Assembly: GCA_033980235.1 (NCBI GenBank)
Contig: CM067059.1
Location: 25,147,922-25,211,921, forward strand
Reading direction: 5' to 3'
DNA from: Diadema setosum
Lineage: Eukaryota; Echinodermata; Echinoidea; Diadematoida; Diadematidae
Length of the DNA stretch: 64,000 nucleotides
The position numbers were made by a program, and so were the translations under genes. Under the pieces are notes generated by a model. The model searched no databases. It was not told the origin of the DNA and was given only the letters and a program-made list of their open reading frames with translations. How positions within the stretch are numbered: position 1 is the first letter of the stretch; the number at the start of each line of letters is the position of its first letter. Positions 24,531-36,972 of the stretch are shown here, in pieces.

Positions 24531-25079
24531 CCTCCGCCAAGGGAGGAGGTTATGTTTTCGTTACCGTTGGTTTGTTTGTGTGTTAGTTCGTTAGTTTGTC
24601 CGTGTGCAAAATAACTCAAAAAGTAGTCATTTTGAAGGACTGGGATGAAACTTGCAGGAAAGGTTGAGAATGACACAAGTAACAAACTATTAACTTTTGG
24701 TAATGATCCGAGAATTTGGGGGGAATTTATGAAGGATTTTTGATATTTTGGCAGGTAGGGTCAATGAACTTGGGAGTTCAGGCTGCGCGTACTTGAGGTT
24801 TGCATGCGCGCACTAAAATGCGTGCTCTAGTTTCTGCTAGAGCGAGGTGCGCCGTGCAGCTGAGGGTTTATGATGTAACAAAGGCTTCTATATTGGGAAA
24901 TCGGGCGATTTTTTTCAGCATGTATACCTATCGGTGGAAATCACCGATCTCTATGGAAGAGCCCAAAGAGCTTTGAACTTCCCCAGTGGTGGAGAGGAGA
25001 AAAATCTCTTTGCAAGATCATGGGTGGAAAGTAGCTGCTTGGCGGAGGTCTGCGCTCTTAGAGTACTTTTCTAGTTATA
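24531..25079 (+). mobile_element. cctccgccaag-ended repeat
   Basis: Starts cctccgccaagggaggaggt, itself a small foldback, then tatgttttcg; ends cttggcggaggtctgcgctc and ttttctagttat. No coding capacity. Similar in style to the TGCCTCCGCC family. Partial reverse copies lie at 10312-10732 and 56316-56545. Confidence 0.75.
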
Positions 25080-25274
25080 ACATTTCACAATGTATGCTTC
25101 ACAATATCTCTAGTACAGGTGATGCCTTTGTTGCGATAAGTTGTATAATATAGATTATTACCTATACGAAGAACTCGTCTTTGACTCGGGCAATATTCTT
25201 TCAGTTTGGACAATATTTTCTGGTATCTCCCTCGAGGCCAGTCAATATTATATAAATATTGAGTAGTGTATTTA

Positions 25275-25475
25275 CTGTGAAAGTTGAAATTTTCGCGGTG
25301 TTGAAATTTTTGCACATTTCGCGTAACCAGAAACTAGCTCTAAAATAAAAGGACGCGAATATTTTTGCAGGCCGTATGTTCCAGTAGTTGATGTCTTGAT
25401 TCTGCAGAATTAAAAACACGTGACACTCAGGCCAAGCACGAAAAATTAGTTGCGCGAAAATATCCACTCTTACAG
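25275..25475. mobile_element. TTTTCGCG MITE copy (TA-flanked)
   Basis: Ends ctgtgaaagttgaaattttc and, inverted, ctgtaagagtggatattttc, each followed by gcg, with TA on both sides. 201 bp. Confidence 0.8.
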
Positions 25476-26176
25476 TATAGCAAGATTTGATATTAGTTGA
25501 GTTAGTACAATTTGACATTCATTGATTTCATTACAGTTCACAGTAATGAACTATAATTGATTCTTGCACAGGGAAGCCTTGTTAAACTATACATGTACAT
25601 GTTGGCTACATGTAGTGTGATGTATTATGTCCCATTTAGTTCCACTTCACTTTATTACTGCATTTACTGAATTTGTTAATGTCCTTTCATGCACTATTCT
25701 AGCCAATATACATTCCAAATGCATAATTTGCTCTCAAGTAATTCTATTTCACCAAAGCTGAAATTAAATTACACTTGAATAAATAATTATGCATTTCATG
25801 CATATAATCTAGTATAGTGCATTCAAAATCACATATTATTTATGTAATATTATACAACTATTATGCAGATGCTAATAGAGAGAATGTCTATGACTGCAAC
25901 TGCAGGTACTCCACATTTCTTCTCAGTTTCAAATTCTGGGGTCTGGTCTTTAAAAAGAAGAAGAGGATGATGAAGAAGAAGAAAAAAAAAACCCAACTAT
26001 TTGTCATAAAAGTTCCTTGCAGTAATTGCAGCTACTGCATCAACAATTTGAAAAGCTCACAACTGATGATTACCTGGTTGTTTTCATAGTAACTGAGAGC
26101 ACTGCAGCCCACACTGATTGCAGACGTCTCACAAAGTGAGACCATGACTATTTCTAAAGTCAGCTGCCTCCGTTAA

Positions 26177-26890
26177 CCCTAACTAGGACGTTCCACGCGA
26201 TGTATCGCTAACGTGAAAAGCTATCGCCGCGATGTTTCATGACTTTTTTCTGTCGAGTCTCCCGCATGTTTTGACACCAAATTTGCGATGCCCGGGCGCG
26301 TGGTTCCGAAGTTTCGCATAAATATGTACATGCATGTCAGACCAAAAATTGCTCAAAAACGTGAATTCGTGTACAATTTCAATGGAAACTGTGCTTATAG
26401 TCAAATTTCATAAAAGCATGATTATTTTGGGGTTTTATTGATTAAAATCAATTAATAACATATTTTCTTGTTCGGAACAACGTCACGGACAAGTTTCATC
26501 GAAAAAACAAAGAAATACATAAAAATTTCAAAAAACAATAAAATACTCAAGAAATTTTTTCGGATAGCTCAATTTTTTTCTCTTATATTTGCTTAGGACA
26601 CTAAAAAGAATATTTACACCAAAAATGTGCCCATTTGGAGCTTTATTTAGTGATTTACACCAAATTGTCCGATTTCATGCATCATTACGCATAAATTAGC
26701 ATAATTTAGCATAAATGACAATTTTTTTTTAAATCTAACTTCGTAGTACTTTAGATTACATCATAGGCAATGTGTGTGCCAATTTTCGTCGCAATCGCGC
26801 GGTCAACGGCCGAGATCTGGAGGGGGGCCTGGGAGCCCCCCCCCCCCCCCCGGCTCTATGATCTACCTAAATAGCCCGGCCTAGTTAGGG
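26177..26890 (+). mobile_element. piggyBac-like MITE copy 1 (TTAA, CCCTAA termini)
   Basis: Flanked by TTAA at 26173-26176 and 26891-26894. Starts CCCTAACTAGG and ends CCTAGTTAGGG. The interior shares aaacaaagaaatacataa and cggccgagatctggaggggg with the other copies. The G/C block near the left end is missing. 714 bp, no open frame. TTAA target plus CCC ends are the piggyBac signature. Confidence 0.85.
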
Positions 26891-29799
26891 TTAACGGACC
26901 ACTGACCCAAATTTGCTGCTGGAGCAGTGGCTACGATACATTCCTGTTTACCAACACAATGGTATCAATTTCAGTCACATGCACAAAGCAACAACAACAA
27001 AATAATAATAAAGCAGTTGACTACAGCTGTTTTTTTTTTCTTTCTTTTTTTTTTATTACTATTTGTACCTGTTCATTTCTTCTCCATTCAAAACAACTAG
27101 TGCAGGCATTGACAAAAGTCTCTTCTGTTTCCAACATCCGATCGGACAGAATTCTGGATTGCTTGCATCTTTCCTCCCAGTCATGACATTACATAATACT
27201 ATAAACAAATGTATTAAAACCAGACATAACTTTACACTTTGCTGCTCACGTCGTAATGTCAATCCTTTGTTAATATACACAACAGACAGTATGCTTAAAT
27301 ACATAGAAATAAGACTAGGCATTTTTTTTTCTCATAAGAGGGAAGAGAAGACAAAAAGAAAAAAAAAAGAGGAGAGAATAAGAATAATTCTTATACTTGA
27401 TACATATAAATAATACATATGTTCATTCATAATTACAGTTATACCTACCTCTTTACAGCAACATACAATGTATTACAAGGTAAAGTGTGCAAAACTCTGA
27501 TCAATATAATTGTATAATTGTAAAGCCGTAACGATAAGAGTTACCCCTGTTCAATTTACTATTTGAAAAATTTCAATAACAGTAGGTCATTACCTGCTAA
27601 GAATACAGTAAAATCATACTAGCCAATTGGTACACACGAAAAAAGCACCTATAAGTGGCTGGTTTACCATTCATCAAGGAAAAAAAAAAGAAAGAAAGAA
27701 GAAAAATAACCCACTATGCCTATTGAGGTAAAAAATACTGAAACTTCATCTCTCGGAACAATCGCAGACACTGTGACTTAATGCGTATAATACGACCAGG
27801 AGACGGAGCAAAAACCAACCAAAAAAAAAGTTTGTATAAAAGAAGGATGCACACACCAAACATATGTTCCTCATTCTCCGCGTGGCTGAGCAATGAGTTC
27901 ACAAGACATACCTATACACTTGCTCACAGACACCGACGCCGATGCAGACAGACACACAGACACAGACGCAGACACATACACACTTGCACACACCATGCAC
28001 ACTGCAAGCAACGGAGGGTCCCCTTGTGACTTTGTGTACCAGATCTGTGCAATACATAGTTCACCTTTCTTTTCTTCTTCTTCCCTTTTCAAATCTGGAC
28101 ATCCTTGCGACCTTTTGACATCGAACGGTTCACGCGAAAGAAAAGAAAAGAAAAACCAACAACTCCGCAGGCATGGAAGACTGACACACTCAATTTGGCT
28201 AGCCTGCACTACAGGACTGTTTAAAACAACAATGAGAGAGAGAGAGAGAAATAAGAAAAGAAAAAGAAAATAAATTGCCCTTCATACAAGACACATCTTT
28301 CTAGGGTGATGCACTCGGTTAGTTTATGCCAAATTCCCATGCCCTGGTTGACTGTCGCGACAGCTCTAAAGAGCTTTACTTGTTCCAGTCACCTGAAATT
28401 GCCCGTCGCTCTCATTTCGCCATACGCTCTCTCTCTCTCTCTCTCTCTCTATTAGCGCCAGCTAACAGTCAATGCATCCAAATCATAAACAGGTACATCA
28501 ATTAGTTATGCATTTATCAATCAAAAGTTCAACATTCCTTGGGGGATACAAAATGGGGCCAAAAAAAAAAAAAACTCAGAAAAGAGAAGCATTTCTCTAG
28601 TGAAAGCTATTAAGAAGTGCATATACAGCGTGAGATTACATCAAGGTCTGACAGAATCCAAAAATAAAGACTAAAGCAACAAACAAACAAACAAAAAACA
28701 TGAGAAAAATATTTTAAAAACCAGTGAAAACTCTTCAAGAAAGAGGGCTGCTTGTTCTTGTGTGCTATTCCAGTAACATGAAGAAATTGCAACTTAAGAA
28801 CTAGCTAGTACTGCCCTTCTTTACACCAGACTGGCTTGCAGTCATACGAATTATACAGACAGGAGTTCGCACAGCACAGGATAATACAATCACAAGAGAG
28901 AAAAAGAGGGTGGGGGGGGGAAATCAATGGACTATTAAATCTGCAAGCTCTGCAAGCAAGTCAAGGATTCTACGTGTATCAAAAGCATAAATCATGAGTA
29001 ACTCATATGATCAAATGCTACTACTCCAAAAAGAAAAAAAAAAGAAGAAACACACAAATGAGAGGCATATATTCAACAGGCATAAGATTATTACCCCGCA
29101 ATTCCCTCTCATATCCTCCTTCACTTTTGAACCCTAATTAACCCATAATTTCACAAGGGTACAAGACACAGGATTTGAGTTGCAACAATATAGCCACTTG
29201 AAGTTGATGATTTTTTTTTTCTTTTTCCTTTTTTTTTTCTTTTCTCATAATACTGTCTTGCACACTCAAGCACATGAATTAGAGAACGCAGACTGTCTTA
29301 CTATTCAAACTGCATACTTCGTCTCAGAAACAAACTTTCCACAGCGACATGGTTTTACACAGCACAAGCAGCGCTTGGTACACCCTGAAATATATTCTAC
29401 ATCACTTATGGTCATCTATTGCTAGCTATTTAAACTTCCAAAATTTCTCTCGACTTCGACTACTCTGACTTTTCTGCATTTCTCTCTTTCATTTTTTTTT
29501 CTCTTCGTTTTTGGTAATTTTCATGGTATCATACAAACATGTCACATCTTGTTATTCACTCTAATAGTACTGTTACTTATAATATTGTTTTCTCGAGAGT
29601 CTGTCGTCTGCAAATTGAGCAGATAAGTCTTCTGGTTCCACTTTCAAATCTCGTTTGTCCGTCAGTCTCCGACCCAAAATTCCTCCAATCATTCTTGGCT
29701 ATTATGCTATTGCTCTGATTAACCAAAGTATACCAACTGTACATGTAAAAATCGGCAATAAAAGCAGATATCTCACTACATTCCAAAAGGGGGCAGCAT

Positions 29800-30115
29800 C
29801 AACGGTGTCTCTTGCGGATAATTCTCTCAAAGACCCAGCAGCGTGGGGATTCACGGGGCAGGCTGATTCATTCCCTGCCCAACGGGGGACATTCGAAGAA
29901 CACAAACAGCACCGGTCAGCGAAAAACGTGCATCAAAGCGTACCCTTATCGGTAACGGTCGACTCCAATTGAGATTAATCGGCTGTGTTTGAACTTACAA
30001 AGAGAAAAGAGGCAAAGCTATACACAATTTGTTACAGGGATTCTCAATATACCAGCCAGGCCAACCTTCCTACTCCATGGTATCCCCACGCTACAGAGTC
30101 TTTTACAGGACCATC
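29800..30115. repeat. Diverged duplicate segment, copy X
   Basis: Shares ctctcaaaga, tcattccctgccc, cagcgaaaa, gtgcat, atcggtaacg and cacaatttgt, in the same order and orientation, with 42155-42460. Not coding in any frame I can recognise. Lies in the putative MRCK 3'UTR block. Confidence 0.7.
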
Positions 30116-30467
30116 ACACCGCACCACCACAGACATCTCACATTAAATTTCCTTCATTTTCTCATCCTGTCCCTGTTGCATATAAACCAGCCCCCACCCA
30201 TCCCCTCCCTTTCTTTCTGTAATTTGCTGTTGCTGTCCTTTTTTTTTTTTTGAATTTGCAATCTGCTATCTGCATCAATGCTAAACGGGACTAGCTGCTG
30301 TAGATACACAAAAACATAACCACTCCTCGATATGACACATTTTGTACACAGAGTAAAGGTAACATCTGTATGTCCTCATGTATGTCTGTGCTCAGCGTAT
30401 GTGTGTGAGTGAGTATGTGTGTATTTTAGACATTCACAAGAGAGAGAGAGTGAGATATGGAAAATGA

Positions 30468-30492
30468 TAGAAAGATAGATAGATAGATAGAC

Positions 30493-30543
<51 letters not shown>

Positions 30544-30708
30544 CAAATCTAGATATAGAGTGAGATATGGAAAATGCATTACAGCTTTACAGGACTAGCT
30601 GCTGCAATATGCAAAATGCTACATAGCCAGATAGACAGATAGATAGATAGACAGATAGATAGATAGACAGACAGACAGATAGATAGATAGATAGATAGAC
30701 AGTCAGAC
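30468..30708. repeat. (GATA)n microsatellites, two blocks
   Basis: GATA runs at about 30470-30543 and 30627-30708 with occasional GACA units, separated by unique sequence. The flank tgagatatggaaaatg occurs twice (near 30450 and 30562), so the first block lies between short direct repeats. Confidence 0.9.
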
Positions 30709-33700
30709 ACACACACATACACACAAACACACACAGTGACCTCTGGTGTAAACTCAAATTCGAGAAAAGCTGCAAGATGCTCGGCTTGTTCAGCACAGCT
30801 GCTTTCTTGTCCTTGCCAGTTTGTTAGGATTGATCTAGGCACTTAATGAGCTCAACGGAGGGCATTCCGTGGCAAAGCTTAAGGATTAGTTTCGGGACAA
30901 AATGCATCACCTCTCTACGGAAAATAGAAAAGAAGTTAACACGAGCATTCTGCGCTCTCAGGTGTCGATAAGAGTGTGATCTCTTTTCCCTATACCAGGA
31001 AATATTATCTTTCCACATGTTTTTTCTCCTTATTGAATGACAATACAGTTTTTTCTTCTTGCAATAAGATATTCACATTTGTACAGTATATATAACACAA
31101 CAGATGCTCCACGACAAATATAAACAGGAAGCCAAAAATAATTAAGTACATCTTAGCGGTCATCTTTAAACATTTTTTTTTTCTCCTCTGCTGTCATAAG
31201 TTAGGTTTACTATGAGCTAATGAAAGACACAGACATGGCTATTCCAGAAGAAATGAAATAAAGAATTAGAGTTTAAATGCCAAGGAAGATATACCATATA
31301 AGTATAAACAAATGTCCATTATTTCAAGCGTAACTTATATATCTCTAAAATGATATGTCTGGTAGGACACAAGTGAACTGATGAACACTGGTTGGTTTAG
31401 ACTGTGTATCCAATTACACAAAAAGTATCCACTTCAAGGCAGGGTGTGTTTGAGAGAGAGAGAGAAAAAAAAAACATGAAAAATATAAATAATGGGCACT
31501 TTAGTATTTCAACAAGGAAGCAATGGGTAATGTTACCAGCACACAAGAGTTCTATAGACTTTTATCTGTACAAAATGCAGATGTCAGTACAACCGGTACA
31601 AGTACAAATATGACCGACCCAATAGAAACTTTGAACAGCTCTGATGAACAACATACAGATTCTTGAAATGCACTTAAAACACCACAAATAAAACCCCAAC
31701 AATTTAAAAAGAAAAAAAAAAAAAATATATATATATATATATCTTAATGCTGCTGAGATGTTCTGCATTTGCTATTCCTCTCTATGGTGAATAGATAAGA
31801 AATAAAAACAGGATACATAGACAGTATTGAAGAAAACCCAACAGCATATATCTTCCACACCTTACACGCAAACAGTAAACTGGACCTCAAAAAAAAAAAA
31901 AAAAAAAATGGCATTCTCAGTCACACCGCCAAACATTAAGAAAACCTGGACACAAACAAGCGAGTGGTTTTCTGTGGACCTTCTGTCTGATATTCTTGGA
32001 TTGTGGCCACTCTATCATCATGTCAAACTGAACAACAACAAAAAAAAATCTCCCAACATGCCACAAAATTTTCAATGGTCCATTTCAATCTCTATTCCTG
32101 GACTATTGCCCTTTCTACATTTTGTGCCTCTCTCTCTCTCTCTCTCTCTCCAGTCCTTGTAAAATCTATTGAAACCCTATGAAAAGGAAATTCTTCCTGT
32201 TCTACATCACACTTTTTTGTTTTGTTTTGCTTTTGTTTTGTTTTTTGTTCGTTTTGGTTGTGTTGCTCTGTTTTGAAATCCTAGGCTTGTGAAAAATCTA
32301 CTCTGTCACAACCAGTGCCTCGAAGTGACATGGCAATTGAACATGATATACTCACTTTTGTCATACTTGGCCCCTCTTTTGCTCCATTTCATCACCAGGA
32401 CCAGGTGTTCAGACATTTATAGCTTTAATACTGGGTAAGCAGTTCTTCATTAGTTATAAGCAACACATGCATGGCATGAGCTGATAGACAACCCTCCCTC
32501 ACCCCATTTCCCCTCTCCTTTTGTCACTCTCAGTGAGGTTACGAGAAATGTGTGGTTTGGAATCAGGTGTATACCGCTAATTTCATTTCTCTTGTTGGCA
32601 GCACATCCGGCTGTACCATCATTATAAAATCAGTATGGACCAGTTCTTGATGAACTGCATGACACAAATGGTTTTGGTGGGTTGGCCTACGTAGGTACCC
32701 TTCACACTATCTTTGAAACCCTTTAAGCACTTGTCACTGCATTACGTTTCAGCATGGCACTGCCCCCCCCCCCCCCCCAAATCTGTATACATACATACTC
32801 TGGGCCCGGATGAGGCAGAATGTGTGCATGTGATAATAATGACAACAATAAATATCTATAACAATTATGATAATAAATACGAACAATAAAAGAGTGCACT
32901 GAACTTCTGTAGGAACGGAAGGTCAGCTCTATACTGGGGATAGCAGCACATCACTACCCTACTCACCTACAGTCTTTCTCTTTTTTACTTATTTCTATCT
33001 TCACCGGCATTCACTTGCACTGAATATACACGCTGACTCGCACACACAGACGCAGCAAACATAAAGCTTTACTCTCACATGATTTTTTTTTTTCTGACGT
33101 TTGGGCTCTCTGTTTTTGAAGTTGTTGGATGTTGTCCTTGTTATTAGCAATCCTACGCTACACAGTACTAGGATATGTCCACGCCTTTCTCTTTACAGGC
33201 AAATATGGTGCAGCATCACACACGTTTGAATTGTTCCTTTTCATTTGAAAATTTCTAGAGATGACCTGCTACTCTTAAAAATCTTGAAAAACACTTCTCT
33301 CTGTGTCGTATCACATGAAATGCACTCACAATGCCCCACTGAGGTGAAAGGTCAATGTTCACAATTGCCTCTCTTTTTTTTTTTTCTTCTTGGGCACAGC
33401 GTAACTACTTTTTTCTCCAATCCTAATTCTTTTGGTGGCTGCAAACAGTACAAGCTTTTGGTATTCTAGTGATTATCACCAGGGATGAATGTGGACGGTG
33501 CATTGCCTCTTTTCAGTGGCACATTCTACCTGGGTCTCGCACATTTTCCCCCCCACCTTGGGAGGCTGAACCAGAAACGAAAATCTAAAAGCCTCCCATT
33601 GAATACTCTCTTTTAATGATGGCAAATACCGGACTCTGTGATGCTAACCGTAGGACGACCAAAGCGTGGCAAAATACACGATTCCACTCCCCCGCGGTAG

Positions 33701-34115
33701 ACATCCCTCTTGCAGTGCAAAATATGCAGTTTAGCTCATGAAACTAAATTGATCACAACACCACCATGCACTCCCTGGGCACTCTGTCCCATCCTCAGCA
33801 GGTCAAATCTTTCCTCACACAGGATCTGCCCAACTTACATAACAGCATTGCATGTTCAATCTGTTCATTTCGGCTTTACTTGTAGGCTTCTTTAATACAA
33901 CATATTCCCCTCCCCCCTCAAAAGAAAAAACAACCTTCCTATCCTATCCTTCCCAAAGTCTGAGTGATGACTGCTTGCACTGTACTGTAATCTGAACAGA
34001 TGGCATCAAATCAGTCGCAATTTGAAGCCATATTTACTCGAGTTACAATATTGACGATTTGTGCTTAGAGCCTGCTTTCCTACATTGTAGTAAACATGAC
34101 ACTCTAAATTCCTGG

Positions 34116-34117
<2 letters not shown>

Positions 34118-34186
<69 letters not shown>
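34118..34186. repeat. (TA)n microsatellite
   Basis: About 34 uninterrupted TA units within the putative MRCK 3'UTR. Confidence 0.95.
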
Positions 34187-34189
<3 letters not shown>

Positions 34190-34547
34190 ACGTATATCTC
34201 TATACAGGAAAGTCCCCAATATATGCCACAGCCTAAACATCTACTTCCATCTGTGGAAAAAGGAATCACCAAAGCATTGGTGTCTTACGTAATAGCGTAA
34301 GTGTCTTGAAAAATTAGCCATGATGCGCGGTAAAGGCGACACAGAAGTAAAAGCTAATCAAACACCGAGCTTCAAATGTGCCGATCTGATGAGACCAAAC
34401 AGCAAAAACTTTCATGCAAATGTAGAAATGAGATGAGGTGATACAGTGACACGATGAACGTTGCCCCTCGCAGACGATGACAGCATCCTTTCAGGGTAGG
34501 GAGTGCCCCCCCTCTATTCCTCCCGTCTCCGGATCACTGCACCCCCC

Positions 34548-34618
34548 TTAGCTCGAATGCTGGTCCGGGTCGGCGTAGCTGGTCCGATGCGGTGTGGGCG
34601 GAGTCCCGGAGCTGGATG
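34548..34618 (-). CDS. CDC42BPA: MRCK terminal coding exon
   Basis: Acceptor ttgcacag. Joined in phase it encodes (A)[19 protein letters not shown], then HSS and TAA. The Ser/Thr/Pro-rich end resembles vertebrate MRCK tails. A tract of about 33 C on the coding strand lies some 50 bases upstream of the acceptor. Confidence 0.8.
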
Positions 34619-34668
34619 CTGTGCAACAAAGCATCGGGAAGGACAAAATAAGATGTCAGACGATTGTA

Positions 34669-34703
<35 letters not shown>

Positions 34704-36941
34704 GGGGGCTTTCCACATGCAAAAGGCAACAGGTCATGGAAGGGATCCAGACAAGTTACAACCACACATCAGATATTCCCAAGATAATCTCAAGATATTT
34801 TTGATGTGATGCCACACCACGATAACTACGAGTAATCAACCCTCCCACGGAGATGGGAAGTCTCTCTTGCTACTATCTCCTTGCTCTTCCAATGAAGGGA
34901 GTTACTGTATATGCCAAATATTTCATGAGTCGGGAGCTCTTCGCAAATTCAAAAACATGCGAAAATATCAACTCTGATGCTGACATGACTGGGAAGTCCC
35001 CCATTCACAAAAAATTAGACTCTCTAAATAAATGGTCTATACGATAGCATCACCCAACTATAATCACGAACATCATAAACCCCAGTAATAATCTACACTG
35101 TATAACTTGTAATTCTTAGTGATTTGAATATTAGATATATACAAGAACTAGGTGGTTTGGGCTTCTTTTTTTTTGTAAACACCTAATATTAAAATGTTTT
35201 TCACAGTACATCCCTGAAATGCTTTTCATGGTTCCAATACAGATACAGTGCACTCCCGGTAAAGCCAGCACAGTTATAACGAAATTCTCATTAAAACACA
35301 GTACAAATTAACATCCCGAAATCAACATCAATACATCTTTACATACTATTCTGTTTGGATACAACAAAAGAAAACTGCTGGTCCCCAGGACTGTGTTATA
35401 ACAGGAGTCGCCTGTACCCACCTTCTCCAAGCGAATGCCTGGGCGAGTGGCCGGAGAGGTCGGGTGATTCCTGCGACCCCTGGGAGTTGTCGCGCGAGGC
35501 CACGTTCACGTCAAAGGCGGCACCGAGGGAGGACCCCGCCTGGCCGTTCTGGTCCCACTCCTTGCTGATGTTCATGACCGTGTTGGGGCGCTGCCGCGTG
35601 ACCCCGGACGAGCGCAGCTGGGCGGGCTGGCCCATCATGCTCTTGATGCGGGCTGGCTTGTTCTCGGGCAGCGACTACGGGAGGAGGAGGAGGTGGAAGT
35701 GGAGGGAGATGGGGGGAGGGAACGGGTTGAATGAGGGGATGGGGGAACGGAGAGAGGAGCGTACAGCTTATAGCAACTTAAAAAATGTGCCCAGGGAGGA
35801 GTGATTTTTACCAACGAACTTACAGGACAAAAGCTACTGCACCACTTTACTTTACAGATGTGAGGTAGATGCAGTTAGAAACTAATCAAAACACCTTTGA
35901 GAAGCCGAAATCCAACTGGATGATGCTCTTTTAAAATGAATTTGAAGTTTGTGTTTACGCAATTTTACAAAAGCAGAAAATAATGACCACGCAGACAATA
36001 ACAAAATAAACAAAAAAATAATAATAATGGAGGGTCAACACTAAGCGTCAGAGTCAGCATGCGATGACATCTTTTAGGAAGCAAATAAACAAGCAAACAA
36101 AACAACAGAAAACATAATTAAATTGTTGAAAGAATCTATCGCAGGAACAGATAAGCAAGTAACACATTATAGTACGAGATTCCTGATAAGAAATGAGTAA
36201 ATGTCTTATTTTCTATTAGCCGAAGAGGATTGAAGAGTTTAAAAAACCAAAAAACAAAAGTGAAATCAGTGCTAAACTGAAATTGGTGCGTGTTTAACCT
36301 GGTCCACAATCAACATCTTCTTGACGCAAAATGGCACATGTGGAGACAGTACATCTACATGTATAACACATGTATTCTCATTCACATTACTTGGGTTTCT
36401 TTCGTAACAGTTATGCAACAGAGCATGGTTAGAAATGTTAATGCAATGAATATCTTCCTTCATTTTTCATGGTGGTGGTCTTCTTCCAATCCTCAGTTAT
36501 TCATGTCTCATATTTCCTTCACTCTTTTAAGTCAAGACAACTGACTGGCTGGATTTGCAGTCTTCAATGAATTTCATTTCTCAGATTCATTTTTCAGCTT
36601 TTTTTAAAATCTAAAGTCTGATCCCAAGTGATGTCCAGTCCATCTAGTAGAAATTTTGACTTGGATGAAGACTGGCCCACAAAGAGGATCTGCTCAGTTT
36701 ACACATCTCTCCACTATAGGCTGATTTAATGCCTTCAATGAAGCAAACATTCACAAAGAGCACTCTTTTATCAAGTTTTCATGCTTTCATTTGGCATTGT
36801 TCATTTAATTTGGTTGGGTCATTCTCAAGACTCAAAGGGCCTGAAACATGGGCGAAGTCAAGCACAAGAACAACACGATATTCTCCCCCACCTCATTTCT
36901 TCTTTTTCTTCTTCTTCTTCTTCTTCTTCTTCTTCTTCTTC

Positions 36942-36972
<31 letters not shown>

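Larger units (their letters stand above)
27052..34547 (-). other. Possible very long MRCK 3'UTR
   Basis: After the MRCK stop there is no recognisable coding exon and no recognised transposon for about 7.5 kb, unlike both sides, where such elements are dense. The block is rich in microsatellites. A - strand AATAAA lies at 27057-27052, just before transposon-rich DNA resumes. Long 3'UTRs are plausible for this family, but the end point is inferred. Confidence 0.3.

Noticed and set aside
26173..26894. CCCTAA / TTAGGG motifs as interstitial telomeric repeats
   Set aside because: Only one unit occurs at each end of each element; they are the terminal bases of the TTAA-flanked MITEs.
30468..30708. 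CRISPR-like array of spaced repeats
   Set aside because: GATA microsatellite blocks in a eukaryotic genome, without unique spacers.
34503..34787. Poly-Gly and poly-Pro frames around the G run
   Set aside because: Artefacts of the homopolymer; the true coding frame here is the MRCK terminal exon on the - strand.
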